64,000 nt of DNA from positions 443,348 through 507,347 of the forward strand of contig CAVWDE010000005.1 in the NCBI GenBank assembly GCA_963753685.1, given 5' to 3'. Source of the stretch: DATAOG01 sp963753685 (GTDB lineage Bacteria > Pseudomonadota > Alphaproteobacteria > Geminicoccales > Geminicoccaceae). A program made the translations under genes and the position numbers. Shown piece by piece: positions 25,777 to 36,614 of this stretch. How positions within the stretch are numbered: the first letter of the stretch is position 1; each line of letters begins with the position of its first letter. The notes below the pieces were generated by a model. It searched no databases. It was not told where the DNA came from and worked only from the letters and a program-made list of their open reading frames with translations.

Positions 25777-27648
25777 ATGATCCCCCGTCTCCGCTCCCCG
25801 TTGCCGTGGCTCGCGGCGCTCCTCGCCCTGATCCTGCCGATCGCCCCGCTCCGGGCCGACGACGCGCCGCAACCGGCCCATGGCGCCTCGATGTACGGCG
25901 ATCTCAAATACGGCCCGGACTTCACCCATTTCGACTACGCCGACCCGGATGCCCCCAAGGGCGGCAAGCTGACCCTGCAGGCGATCGGCACCTTCGACAA
26001 CCTCAACCAGTTCATCCTCAAGGGCAACAATGCCGCGGGCCTCGCCCTGGTGTTCGACACGCTCACCGCCGGCAGCCAGGACGAGCCGTTCTCGGAATAT
26101 GGCCTGATCGCCGAGAGCATCACGATCCCAAAGGACCGCTCTTATGTGATCTTCACGCTCCGGCCCGAGGCGCGCTGGCAGGACGGCACGCCGATCACGG
26201 TCGACGACGTGATCTGGACCGTCGACACCCTCAAGACCAAGGGCCACCCGTTCTACCGCGCCTACTACGCCAACATCGTCAAGGCCGAAAAGGTCGGCGA
26301 CCATCAGGTCAAGATGATCTTCGACGGCAAGATGAACCGGGAGCTGCCCCTGATCGCCGGCCAGATGCCGGTCCTGCCCAAGCACTACTATGAAAAGGTC
26401 GAGTTCGACAAAACCACCCTGACCCCGCCGCTCGGCAGCGGCCCCTATCGGATCAAACGGGTCGACCCCGGGCGCACCATCGTCTACGAGCGCGATCCCG
26501 ACTATTGGGGAGCGAACCTGCCGGTCAACCGCGGCCGCAACAACTTCGACGAGGTCCGCTACGAATACTATCGCGACGCGAACGTCGCCCTGGAAGCGTT
26601 CAAGGCCGGCAACTACGACCTGCAGATCGAGAACAATTCCAAGGACTGGGCGACCGCCTACATCGGCCCGCCCTTCACCAAGAAGTTGATCGTGCGCGAG
26701 GAGATCCCGAACCAGCGCGGCACCGGCATGCAGGGCTTCGTGTTCAACACCCGGCGGCCGATCTTCAGCGACCCCAAGGTGCGGGCGGCGCTCGCCTATG
26801 CCTTCGATTTCGAGTGGAGCAATCAGAATCTGTTCTACGGCCAGTACCAGCGGACCGAGAGCTATTTCTCGAACAGCGAGCTGGCGTCGTCCGGCCTGCC
26901 GAGCGCGGCCGAGCTGAAGCTGCTCGAGCCCTACCGCGACCAGCTGCCGCCGGAGGTGTTCACCAAGGAGTACCAAGCCCCCTCGACCGCCGGCACCGAC
27001 CTTCGCCAGAACCTGCGCACCGCGCTCGAGATGCTGCGCGCGGCCGGCTGGCAGGTGCAGGGCGGGCGGCTCGTGAACAAGGACACCGGCCAGCCGCTCG
27101 CCTTCGAGATCCTGCTGGTCCAGCCCGCGTTCGAGCGGATCGTCGGGCCGTTCGTCCAGAACCTCAAGCGGCTCGGCATCCAGGCCACCATCCGCACGGT
27201 CGACACCGCGCAGTACCAGAACCGCCTCGATGATTTCGACTTCGACATGATCATCGGCAGCTGGGGCGAGAGCGAGTCGCCCGGCAACGAGCAGCGCGAC
27301 TTCTGGGGCAGCCAGGCCGCCGACACCCGCGGCAGCCGCAATCTCGCCGGCATCAAGAGCCCGGTGGTCGACGCCCTGGTCGACCAGATCATCCAGGCGC
27401 CGACCCGCGAGGACCTGGTGACCGCGACCCATGCGCTCGACCGGGTGCTGCTGTGGGGCCACTACGTCATCCCCAACTGGCACATCTCCTACGACCGCGT
27501 CGCCTATTGGAACAAGTTCTCCCGGCCGAAAGTCGACCCCAAATACGGCATCGACCTGTTCGCCTGGTGGATCGACCCGGTCAAGCTCGCCGCCCTGTCG
27601 CGGCGCGCGCCGGAGGTCGAGGGAGCGAAGGCGGCCACCCAGGACTAG
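25777..27648 (+). CDS. yejA: Peptide ABC transporter substrate-binding protein YejA
   Basis: 623 aa, family 5 extracellular solute-binding protein. Sec signal LPWLAALLALILPIAPLRAD, then HGASMYGDLKYGPDFTHFDY and DPDAPKGGKLTLQAIGTFDN, which is the YejA hallmark. PEARWQDGTPITVDDVIW and NEQRDFWGSQAADTRGSRN are also typical. YejABEF imports oligopeptides, including microcin C-like peptide-nucleotides and antimicrobial peptides. First gene of an intact four-gene operon, with yejB starting 16 bases after its stop. Confidence 0.93.
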   Translation: MIPRLRSPLPWLAALLALILPIAPLRADDAPQPAHGASMYGDLKYGPDFTHFDYADPDAPKGGKLTLQAIGTFDNLNQFILKGNNAAGLALVFDTLTAGSQDEPFSEYGLIAESITIPKDRSYVIFTLRPEARWQDGTPITVDDVIWTVDTLKTKGHPFYRAYYANIVKAEKVGDHQVKMIFDGKMNRELPLIAGQMPVLPKHYYEKVEFDKTTLTPPLGSGPYRIKRVDPGRTIVYERDPDYWGANLPVNRGRNNFDEVRYEYYRDANVALEAFKAGNYDLQIENNSKDWATAYIGPPFTKKLIVREEIPNQRGTGMQGFVFNTRRPIFSDPKVRAALAYAFDFEWSNQNLFYGQYQRTESYFSNSELASSGLPSAAELKLLEPYRDQLPPEVFTKEYQAPSTAGTDLRQNLRTALEMLRAAGWQVQGGRLVNKDTGQPLAFEILLVQPAFERIVGPFVQNLKRLGIQATIRTVDTAQYQNRLDDFDFDMIIGSWGESESPGNEQRDFWGSQAADTRGSRNLAGIKSPVVDALVDQIIQAPTREDLVTATHALDRVLLWGHYVIPNWHISYDRVAYWNKFSRPKVDPKYGIDLFAWWIDPVKLAALSRRAPEVEGAKAATQD

Positions 27649-27663
27649 GCGGCGCGCGGGCTC

Positions 27664-28767
27664 ATGCTGGCCTATATCGTCCGCCGCGTGCTGCTGATGA
27701 TCCCGACCCTGCTCGGGATCATGGTGATCAACTTCGTGATCGTGCAGGCGGCGCCGGGCGGGCCGGTCGAGCAGCTGATCGCCCAGATCCAGGGCCGCGC
27801 GGTCGAGGCGACCGCGCGCGTCAGCGGCGCGGGCGGCGGCGAGGTCCAGCAGGGCGCCGCGACGCCGGGCGGCGGCGGGGAGTCCCGCTACCGCGGCGCA
27901 CAAGGGCTCGACCCCGAGTTCATCAAGCAGATCCAGCGTCTGTACGGCTTCGACGAGCCCGCCTACCAGCGCTTCTTCAAGATGTTGAAGCAGTATTTAC
28001 GGTTCGACTTCGGCAACAGCTATTTCCGTGACGAGAGCGTGATCAACCTGGTCCTGGAAAAGATGCCGGTCTCGATCTCGATCGGCCTCTGGACCACCTT
28101 GCTCACCTACCTGATCTCGATCCCGCTCGGCATCCGCAAGGCGGTGCGCGACGGCTCGCGCTTCGATGTCTGGACCAGCTCGGTCGTGATCGTCGGCAAC
28201 GCCATTCCGAGCTTCCTGTTCGCGATCCTTCTGATCGTGCTGTTCGCCGGCGGCAGCTTCTTCGACTGGTTCCCGCTGCGCGGCCTGGTCTCCGACAACT
28301 GGCACGATCTGGACTGGCCGCACCGGATCCTCGACTACTTCTGGCACATGACCCTGCCGCTGATCGCGCTGACCATCGGCGCCTTCGCCGGCCTGACCAT
28401 GCTCACCAAGAACTCGTTCCTCGAGGAGATCAACAAGCAGTACGTCATGACCGCCAAGGCCAAGGGCCTGACCGAGCACCGCGTCCTCTACGGCCACGTG
28501 TTCCGCAACGGCATGCTGCTGGTGATCGCGGGCTTCCCCAGTGCGTTCATCGGCATCCTGTTCAGTGGCGCCATGCTGATCGAGATCATCTTCTCGCTCG
28601 ATGGCCTGGGCCTGCTCGGCTTCAACGCCGCGATCAGCCGCGACTATCCGGTCATGTTCGGCACGCTTTACATCTTCAGCCTGCTCGGCCTGGTCATGAA
28701 CCTGATCTCGGACCTGATGTACGTCGTGGTCGACCCCCGGATCGACTTCGAGACCCGGGAGGTGTGA
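27664..28767 (+). CDS. yejB: Peptide ABC transporter permease YejB
   Basis: 367 aa, DppB-type permease. N-terminal membrane segment IVRRVLLMIPTLLGIMVINF, then a long periplasmic loop enlarged by a Gly-rich insert (GAGGGEVQQGAATPGGGGES, residues 57-76) and the core with GIRKAVRDGSRFDVW. The EAA-like contact loop for the ATPase is YVMTAKAKGLTEHRVLYGHV. C-terminus DLMYVVVDPRIDFETREV is as in other YejB. The stop overlaps the yejE start by one base. Confidence 0.93.
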   Translation: MLAYIVRRVLLMIPTLLGIMVINFVIVQAAPGGPVEQLIAQIQGRAVEATARVSGAGGGEVQQGAATPGGGGESRYRGAQGLDPEFIKQIQRLYGFDEPAYQRFFKMLKQYLRFDFGNSYFRDESVINLVLEKMPVSISIGLWTTLLTYLISIPLGIRKAVRDGSRFDVWTSSVVIVGNAIPSFLFAILLIVLFAGGSFFDWFPLRGLVSDNWHDLDWPHRILDYFWHMTLPLIALTIGAFAGLTMLTKNSFLEEINKQYVMTAKAKGLTEHRVLYGHVFRNGMLLVIAGFPSAFIGILFSGAMLIEIIFSLDGLGLLGFNAAISRDYPVMFGTLYIFSLLGLVMNLISDLMYVVVDPRIDFETREV

Positions 28768-29849
28768 TGGCGACGCACGCCGTGCCCCAGTCGCGCGCGC
28801 GCGTCCGTCTGCTCGGCGTGCCTTTGCGCCTCAACCCGATCAACCAGCGCCGCCTCGCCAACTTCTACGCCAACCGGCGCGGCTGCGTCTCGCTGTACAT
28901 CTTCCTCGTGCTGTTCTTCGTCAGCCTGTTCGCAGAAGTGATCGCCAACGACCGGCCGCTCCTGATCTTCTACGATGGCCACTATTACTTTCCGGTATTG
29001 GAGACCTATCCCGAGACCACCTTCGGCGGCTTCTTCCCGACCGAGGCGTCCTACACCGATCCGGCGGTGCAGGAGATGATCGCCGAGAAGGGCTGGGCGA
29101 TCTGGCCGCCGATCCCCTACAGCTACAACACCGTCGCCTACGATCTGACGGTGCCGTCGCCCGCCCCGCCCAGCCGCGCGCACTGGCTCGGCACCGACGA
29201 CCAGGCGCGCGACGTCACCGCCCGCGTGCTCTACGGCTTCCGGATCTCGGTCCTGTTCGGCCTCGTCCTGACCATCCTGTCCTCGATCGTGGGGGTCGCC
29301 GCCGGCGCCGTCCAGGGCTACTACGGCGGCCTGCTCGACATCTCGTTCCAGCGCTTCATCGAGATCTGGAACTCGATGCCGACCCTGTTCATGCTGATCA
29401 TCCTGGCCAGCGTCGTGACCCCCAACTTCTGGTGGCTGCTCGGCCTCCTGCTGCTGTTCAGCTGGACCGCGCTGGTCGGCCTCGTGCGCGCCGAGTTCCT
29501 GCGCGCCCGCAATCTCGATTTCGTACGCGCAGCGCGCGCGCTCGGGGTCAGCCACCTCACGATCATGCGCCGCCACGTGCTGCCCAACGCCATGGTCGCG
29601 ACCGTGACCTTCATGCCCTTCGTCCTGATCGGCGGCATCACGAGCCTCACCGGCCTCGATTTTCTCGGGTTTGGCCTGCCGCCCGGCTCACCGTCCCTGG
29701 GCGAGCTCCTGAACCAGGGCAAGAGCAACCTCCAGGCCCCCTGGCTCGGCATCAGCGGCTTCGTCGTCATGGCCCTGATGCTCTCGCTGCTGGTGTTCAT
29801 CGGCGAAGCCGTGCGCGACGCCTTCGACCCCCGCAAGACCTTCCGCTGA
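28767..29849 (+). CDS. yejE: Peptide ABC transporter permease YejE
   Basis: 360 aa. DppC-type permease that pairs with YejB. Starts with a basic cytosolic part (LRLNPINQRRLANFYANRRG), then the first membrane segment, a periplasmic part with YSYNTVAYDLTVPSPAPPS and HWLGTDDQARDVTARVLYGF, the signature of this class, and the ATPase contact loop FVRAARALGVSHLTIMRRHV. ATG 28767 is preferred over the GTG one codon earlier. Confidence 0.93.
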   Translation: MATHAVPQSRARVRLLGVPLRLNPINQRRLANFYANRRGCVSLYIFLVLFFVSLFAEVIANDRPLLIFYDGHYYFPVLETYPETTFGGFFPTEASYTDPAVQEMIAEKGWAIWPPIPYSYNTVAYDLTVPSPAPPSRAHWLGTDDQARDVTARVLYGFRISVLFGLVLTILSSIVGVAAGAVQGYYGGLLDISFQRFIEIWNSMPTLFMLIILASVVTPNFWWLLGLLLLFSWTALVGLVRAEFLRARNLDFVRAARALGVSHLTIMRRHVLPNAMVATVTFMPFVLIGGITSLTGLDFLGFGLPPGSPSLGELLNQGKSNLQAPWLGISGFVVMALMLSLLVFIGEAVRDAFDPRKTFR

Positions 29850-29950
29850 GCGCCCGTGCAAAGAATGACCGACATGCTCCGATCTCGCCCGCCAACGCCA
29901 AAGTCTTGCTCGTGCGCGATCGATGTGCAGACCCCGAGCGGCCACCGGTG

Positions 29951-31573
<1,623 letters not shown>

Positions 31574-31906
31574 CCCACCCGCCGCCGCAGCGAGGCTCCA
31601 CTCCCCGCGGGCCCTGAAGGCGGCCACACGCGGGCCCTGAAGGCGCCAGGTTCGACCGCGAGCCGCCCGCCTGCGGGTCTTGGTCGCCGTCTACCCGACC
31701 CCTCCGCCAGCCTTCACGCCGACCTTTCCCCTGCGACTCCCAATCCCCACAGCGTGCGCGGCCGCGGCCACGCGTGTTCCCCTTATGTTCGATGGCCGTC
31801 GAAGACTCGCGGAACTGCACTGCAGCAACTCCATCTGTCCTGATGTTGGATCATGGTCATGGATGCATGCTGGAGCCACGATATTGCGGCGCAAAGTGTG
31901 CCCTGA

Positions 31907-31926
31907 CTGGCGCATTTCTGCGCCAG
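31907..31926. promoter_or_regulatory. Inverted repeat upstream of the sirtuin gene
   Basis: CTGGCGCA, TTTC, TGCGCCAG: perfect 8-base stem with a 4-base loop, 49 bases before the cobB start. It could be an operator or an RNA hairpin. It lies in a 400-base gap after yejF in which I see no gene. Confidence 0.45.
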
Positions 31927-31974
31927 AAGTGTAGACTCAGGGCTACAGAAGCGTGCGGGGAGGGCACAGAAGTG

Positions 31975-32725
31975 ATGCATGCCGGGAGTGAGCGGATCGC
32001 GCGCGGCGAGGGCTCGATCGTGGTGCTGACGGGCGCCGGGATCTCGGTCGAATTGGGCCTCCCCAGCTTCCGCGGCGCCGGCGGCCTCTGGGAAGGCTGG
32101 CGCCTCGAAGACGTCGCCACCCCCGAAGCCTTCGCCCGCGACCCGGCGACCGTCCAACGCTTTTACGACCAGCGCCGCCGGCAGCTACTAGCGCAGGACA
32201 TCCGTCCTAACGCCGCACACCTGGCGCTGGCCGATCTCGAACGCCGCTGGCCGGGCGAAGTCTTGATCGTCACTCAGAACATCGACGACCTGCACGAGCG
32301 CGCCGGCACCCGCAACTTGATCCACATGCACGGCGAGCTGCTGAAGGCCCGCTGCACCGCCTGCGAGTCAGTCCATCCCTGGCGTTCCGATCTTTCGCCG
32401 ACAGTCACCAATGCCCGGGCTGCGCCGGCGAGAACCAACTTCGCCCGCACGTCGTCTGGTTCGGCGAAATGCCCCTCGACCTCGACCGGATCTACGACGC
32501 GCTCGCGACTTGCGATCTGTTCGTCGCGATCGGCACCTCAGGCCAAGTCTACCCAGCCGCAGGCTTCGTCGAGGCGGTCCGGGCCGCTGGCCGAGGCCCA
32601 CACGGTCGAGCTCAACCTCGAGCCGAGCGCAGTGGCATCTCTATTCGCCGAACAGCGCCTCGGGCCGGCGACCGAGCTCGTGGCGCGACTTTGTCGCCGA
32701 GCTCGTCTCCGGCAGTGAAGGATGA
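31975..32725 (+). pseudogene. cobB: NAD-dependent protein deacylase, sirtuin (three frame breaks)
   Basis: Sirtuins remove acyl groups from lysines using NAD. Present: VVLTGAGISVELGLPSFRG, TQNIDDLHERAG, HMHGELLKARCTAC (catalytic His and first zinc pair), then in a second frame QCPGCAGENQLRPHVVWFGE (second zinc pair) and MPLDLDRIYDALATCDLFVA and IGTSGQVYPAAGFVEA, back in the first frame HTVELNLEPSAVASLF, and a third frame FVAELVSGSEG to the stop. Breaks: about 32390-32398 (one base missing), 32590-32600 and 32686-32690 (one extra each). All catalytic residues survive. Three lesions in 350 bases is either real decay or poor sequence quality. Start ATG 31975, with GGGGAGG upstream. Confidence 0.82.
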
Positions 32726-33274
32726 GTTGCAGCGGGCCGATGCGTGGCGGCGCAGGGCGCGTCGTCGGTCGCATTTAGAAGAAGCTGGGCTCCCGTGGGA
32801 CAATGAGTCCGGTAGCCCTTCAGACGTCGGCTCCTCGGACCGTCGCGCCAGCTTCAACCGCCAGGGCGACGCCCTTCACGTAGATCTCCAGGAAAGCGTC
32901 GACGGCGTCACGATCGTAGACTTATGCTATGCCTTACCTCGGATGGCATGGCATTCCTGTTGGCGCCAAGGCAGCCTAGGGCCAGCAGTAGAGGTATTCA
33001 AAGTCAGCATTGGCGGAAGTCGTCGCGGGCGAATCGTCAGCGCAATCGCATGCGCATCGATCTCGGCCTCACCGGTCGATGAGCCATGCTTGGAAACCCG
33101 GCATAACGACAAAACCTCGTTATGAAGCTCTCACTATGTGAGTGATGCCGATGTATAACGTCATACCAGCACTGCCACCGCGAGGCGGTAAACCCGATTT
33201 GGTAACAGGTCGAGATGTTCTCAAGAGCGTAAGGCGCAACATGCTTGATAGCGTCCGCATTCTGCGCGCGGCCA
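32726..33274. other. Intergenic region of about 550 bases, no gene recognised
   Basis: Lower GC than the core genome. Short frames on both strands show no family resemblance. On the minus strand near 32850-32925 a stretch reading YDRDAVDAFLEIYVKG looks protein-like but has no start or continuation. Possibly the debris of mobile DNA between the sirtuin and the Panacea gene. Confidence 0.4.
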
Positions 33275-34021
33275 TTAGGATTTCCTGTGGTAGAGCAATA
33301 GAGGATCGGCTCCTTGTTCGGAGATTGCTCCCCTGAATAAATCATAAGCCGCGGCTATCGCGGTATTATAGTTGAATCGGCCGCCAGGTTTCCCCACATA
33401 TTCGCTAAGGACCCACGCCGCCACTTGCTCTGGCGTCGCATAAGTTGGCTCAGTGCCGAGAGCCCGAGCAACGTCCTGCACGTTCACGGAGCCGCTTGGG
33501 CGGCTCGCGCTGCGCCTAAGAAATGTGGATATCAAAGCGTATTTTGATGGCCTTTCGAAGCGCTTGCGACTATCTTGACCCGGAAAGGAGCTTAGATCGG
33601 TAGATGGCTTGGAACTTTTCCTCGAACCTGGTTCGTGGGTCATATCTGAGAGTTGCCACGCATCATAAACATGGTACGCCATCAAAAATCGATTGGACAA
33701 AACGGCCGTCGTGAGGCGAGAGATCGGGCGGGACCAGCGTCCTCCGGCCGGAGTAGATATCGAGCTTAGACGCACGCGACGTGATCGGTTGTGCGCCAAA
33801 CGACTTGAATTCATCCATACGACTTTTACTATCGGTCCGTATTGCAGTGCCTCAAACTCTTGCACGATGAGAGGGTTTGAATGAGAGGCAAGATACCAGC
33901 CGTGTGCAAAATAAAGGAGCTTCAGCAACGACACCTGAGTGAGGCGCAGATGCCGTGCATCAGCGAGATCTAGGAATAGGTTCGCGACCGCTCTCGCGTC
34001 GTATGGTGCGCTAGCGCTCAT
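33275..34021 (-). CDS. Panacea-domain protein (SocA/GepA-like), internal double frame shift
   Basis: 248 aa as read, with no stop. N-terminus ARAVANLFLDLADARHLRL, then TQVSLLKLLYFAHGWYLAS and EFEALQYGPIVKVVW are the hallmark of Panacea antitoxin/chaperone domains. Between about 33680 and 33815 the family sequence continues in another frame (DEFKSFGAQPITSRASKLDI, then SPHDGRFVQSIFD), after which the first frame resumes with YHVYDAWQLSDMTHEPGS. Two opposite indels therefore scramble about 45 residues without making a stop. The C-terminal 110 residues are not typical of the domain. Panacea domains act as antitoxins paired with varied toxins and also occur in phages. No partner toxin was recognised. 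Low GC. Confidence 0.7.
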   Translation of the reverse strand: MSASAPYDARAVANLFLDLADARHLRLTQVSLLKLLYFAHGWYLASHSNPLIVQEFEALQYGPIVKVVWMNSSRLAHNRSRRVRLSSISTPAGGRWSRPISRLTTAVLSNRFLMAYHVYDAWQLSDMTHEPGSRKSSKPSTDLSSFPGQDSRKRFERPSKYALISTFLRRSASRPSGSVNVQDVARALGTEPTYATPEQVAAWVLSEYVGKPGGRFNYNTAIAAAYDLFRGAISEQGADPLLLYHRKS

Positions 34022-34176
34022 GACGACTTGCGACAGATCATCTGTGTTTCGTAGATCCCGGATAGCACCGATCCTGCCCCAGATCGCGATATTGATACAC
34101 GGTGTTAGTTAACCGCGCCAGGTGGCGATAGTGATCGAATAGCGACTATGAGGAGCGAGTGTTTCATCGTCAAGCG

Positions 34177-34494
34177 TCACCCGTGCTCGGCGTGGCGTTC
34201 CTTGAGCCAGGCTTGTTGTTCGGGGGTGGCTTCGGTCTGGTGCTTGGCCTTCCATTCCGAGTAGGGCATGCCGTAGACGATCTCGCGGGCCTGCTCGTAG
34301 GAGAGCTCGAGACCGCGCTCCTCGGCGGCCGCGCGGTACCACTTCGAGAGGCAGTTGCGGCAGAAGGCCGCGAGGTTCATGAGGTCGATGTTCTGGACCT
34401 CGGGGTGGGCGCGCAGGTGCTCGACCAGGGTCCGGAAGGCCGCGGCCTCGAGCTCGGTGCGGGTCGCCTCGTCCAGGCGTGCGGGGTCCGGCAT
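34177..34494 (-). CDS. DUF1244 family protein
   Basis: 105 aa. LDEATRTELEAAAFRTLVEH then DLMNLAAFCRNCLSKWYRAA and IVYGMPYSEWKAKHQTEATP match the DUF1244 family, common in Proteobacteria, of unknown function. The FCRNCLSKW pair of cysteines could bind metal. A GGAGG ribosome site is well placed before the ATG. It begins two bases after the stop of ybdK, so the two are co-translated. Confidence 0.9.
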   Translation of the reverse strand: MPDPARLDEATRTELEAAAFRTLVEHLRAHPEVQNIDLMNLAAFCRNCLSKWYRAAAEERGLELSYEQAREIVYGMPYSEWKAKHQTEATPEQQAWLKERHAEHG

Positions 34495-34496
34495 GG

Positions 34497-35705
34497 TCAG
34501 CCTCCTTGGTCCAGGGCGGTTGTCGCGTGCGGCGCGCCCGCGACCGGCTCGGCGCCGGCGTTGACGGCGGCAATGCCGACCAGGGTCTCCTCGATCAGCC
34601 AGTCGACCACCGCCACCCCCGCCTCGCGTTCGCCGGCGCCGGCGGCCAGGGCCTGGGCGTGGACCGCCAGCTGGCGGTCGGCGCTGGTGCCGCGATCGAG
34701 GATGTGGCGCGCGTTCAGGACCTCGTCAAGGCAGCCGAGGCGCTCAGCCTCCGGGCGCACCAGCGAGATCAGCTCCTCGAGCAGCACGCCGAACGGCTTG
34801 CAGGTGAGGCTGCCGTAGTCGGCCAGCTCGGCGCTGATGCCGTGGCGCTGGGCCAGCCACTTGTTCTCCGCCAGCAGGGTGCGGCGGTAGCGGCGCCAGG
34901 TCTGGTTGTCCGCGCGCAGGCGGTAGAGGGTGGCGAGGATCGACTGCCAGAGTGCTGTGATCGTGAGCGCGTCCTCGAGCCTTGTGCAGACGTCGCAGAT
35001 CCGCAGCTCCAGCGTCGGGAAGCGCACGCTCGGGCGCACATCCCACCAGATCTTGGTGGCGTCGTCGCACAGGCCGGTCTGCGCCAGCAGCCGCAGCATG
35101 TGGTGCCACTCGTCGGCGCTCGCGAAGTATTCGGGCAGGCCGCTTCTCGGCAGGTCGCCGAAGATGGTCGGCCGATAGGCTTTCAGTCCGGTGGCGTGGC
35201 CCTCCCAGAACGGCGACGAGGTCGAGAGCGCCAGCAGGTGCGGCAGGAAGTAGGTCGCCTGGTTCATCAAATCGATGCGCAGCTCCTCGTCCTCGATGCC
35301 GGTGTGGATGTGCATGCCGCAGATCACCAGACGCGAGGCCAGCGTCTGCATGTCGCGGGCGAGCACATTGTAGCGCTCCTTCTCGACCTTCTTCTGGGCG
35401 CGCCAGTTGGCGAACGGGTGGGTCGAGGCGGCGATCAGCGCCATGCCGAAGTCCCGCGCGGTGGCCGCGACCGCCGCCCGCAGCTCGGTCAATTCGCTGC
35501 GCACCTCGGCGATCCTGGGACAGACGCGGGTGTCGACCTCGACCTGGGCCTGGAGCAGCTCGTGGGTCGCGCGACCCGCGAGGCGTTCCTGGCAGTGCGC
35601 CATGAAGTCCGCAGGCGGCGCCACGACCAGGTCGCGGCTCGTCGGGTCGACCAGCAGATATTCCTCCTCGACCCCGAGGCTCAAGGACGGTGGGCTGAGC
35701 GCCAT
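34497..35705 (-). CDS. ybdK: Carboxylate-amine ligase YbdK (GCS2 family)
   Basis: 402 aa. Starts with LGVEEEYLLVDPTSRDLV, the ATP-grasp-like glutamate-cysteine ligase 2 signature, followed by QAQVEVDTRVCPRIAEVRSE, VCGMHIHTGIEDEE-like metal region, and KIWWDVRPSVRFPTLELRIC. Members link glutamate and cysteine weakly in vitro; the real substrate is unknown. Upstream lies a 560-base gap with tandem repeats. Intact frame. Confidence 0.9.
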   Translation of the reverse strand: MALSPPSLSLGVEEEYLLVDPTSRDLVVAPPADFMAHCQERLAGRATHELLQAQVEVDTRVCPRIAEVRSELTELRAAVAATARDFGMALIAASTHPFANWRAQKKVEKERYNVLARDMQTLASRLVICGMHIHTGIEDEELRIDLMNQATYFLPHLLALSTSSPFWEGHATGLKAYRPTIFGDLPRSGLPEYFASADEWHHMLRLLAQTGLCDDATKIWWDVRPSVRFPTLELRICDVCTRLEDALTITALWQSILATLYRLRADNQTWRRYRRTLLAENKWLAQRHGISAELADYGSLTCKPFGVLLEELISLVRPEAERLGCLDEVLNARHILDRGTSADRQLAVHAQALAAGAGEREAGVAVVDWLIEETLVGIAAVNAGAEPVAGAPHATTALDQGG

Positions 35706-35796
35706 GGCGCGGTCGCATCCCGCGAGAGGTGTCGATCCGCCAGTCTGGAACCGAAACCCCCCACAGGCAAGCCGACCCTGCGCCAGGATCGCCGCC

Positions 35797-35880
35797 GATG
35801 CGACACTTCCGTGCGCCGATGCATCACTTCCGTGCGCCGATGCGCCACTTTGTGTGCCACCGGTGCGTCACTTTTGCGAC
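35797..35880 (+). repeat. Tandem repeat of 21 bases, about four copies
   Basis: Units start at 35797, 35818, 35839 and 35860. The first two read GATGCGACACTTCCGTGCGCC and nearly the same; the last two are more diverged (common core GATGCG-CACTT--GTGCG). Located upstream of ybdK in an intergenic gap from 35706 to 36265 that has no convincing gene. A short frame at 36058-36207 lacks a ribosome site. The repeat could be a binding-site array or chance slippage. Confidence 0.75.
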
Positions 35881-36265
35881 ACCCACGCGTCAGCCGGGCG
35901 CCGGTGGCTTGGTCGGAACTCGGCCCCAACTCGACCTGCCTCCGACCCCGTCGAAGAACGCGGATGGATGTCCGGTTGACCCGGTCGGGCTCCTGCCCGG
36001 TCCTCTCAAGGCGCAGGCTGTGCTGCGACGCAATATAGCGTGGATTGATTGCAGATCATGGTCGTGGATGATCGCCTGATGAAAGATCTCGGCGTGATCA
36101 CTGTTCAAGCGCTCCCGGGATGGCGGGAAGTCCTGAGCGCCCCGGCCGGGGTGTCGCCAGCCGGCCGGGCATCAATGATCGCCGGCGCGGCTGAGAGCTG
36201 GTCTTGAGGTCGGAGCCGAAACCAGGTGGAATGAACTGGGAGGTTTCACTGGCTCAGGTGTCACG

Positions 36266-36614
36266 ATGACCGGTCGGGACCGAGTGGCGGATACACGTTT
36301 GGCCACTTACGGGACACTGGCGCCCGGCCGGGTGAACCATCAACGGCTGGCGGGGCTGAAGGGGCGTTGGCAGAAGGGCACGGTGGCAGGCAGGCTGGTC
36401 GATGCCGGCTGGGGGGCGGCGCTCGGCTATCCCGGACTGGTCCTCGACCCGCTGGGCCCCCTCGTTGAGGTCGACCTCTTCGAGTTGGCAGACCTGCCCG
36501 ATCACTGGCCCCGTCTCGACGAGTTCGAAGGGACCGGCTACCGGCGGGTGGTCACGCCAGGTGCGCACGGCCGACGGCGACCTGGATGCCTGGATCTATG
36601 TGATCGCTGCCTGA
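36266..36614 (+). CDS. Gamma-glutamylcyclotransferase-like protein (frameshift)
   Basis: About 115 aa in two frames. LATYGTLAPGRVNHQRLAGL is the substrate-binding YGTL motif of the AIG2/GGCT fold; LDEFEGTGYRRVV carries the catalytic Glu region. The end, RTADGDLDAWIYVIAA, lies in the next frame, joined by removing one base near 36556-36560. GGCT enzymes form 5-oxoproline from gamma-glutamyl amines. The ATG at 36266 or a GTG at 36284 may be the start. Its 3' end overlaps the antisense helix-turn-helix gene. Confidence 0.75.

Noticed and set aside
25729..27903. 724-aa minus-strand frame antisense to yejA
   Set aside because: High-GC shadow frame rich in Arg, Asp, Val and Gly; yejA on the plus strand is fully conserved.
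35797..35880. 21-base repeats considered as a CRISPR array
   Set aside because: No unique spacers between the units and no cas genes nearby.
36058..36207. 49-codon plus-strand frame starting MVVDDRLMKDLGVITVQALP
   Set aside because: No ribosome site, no family resemblance and atypical codon use; not strong enough to call.
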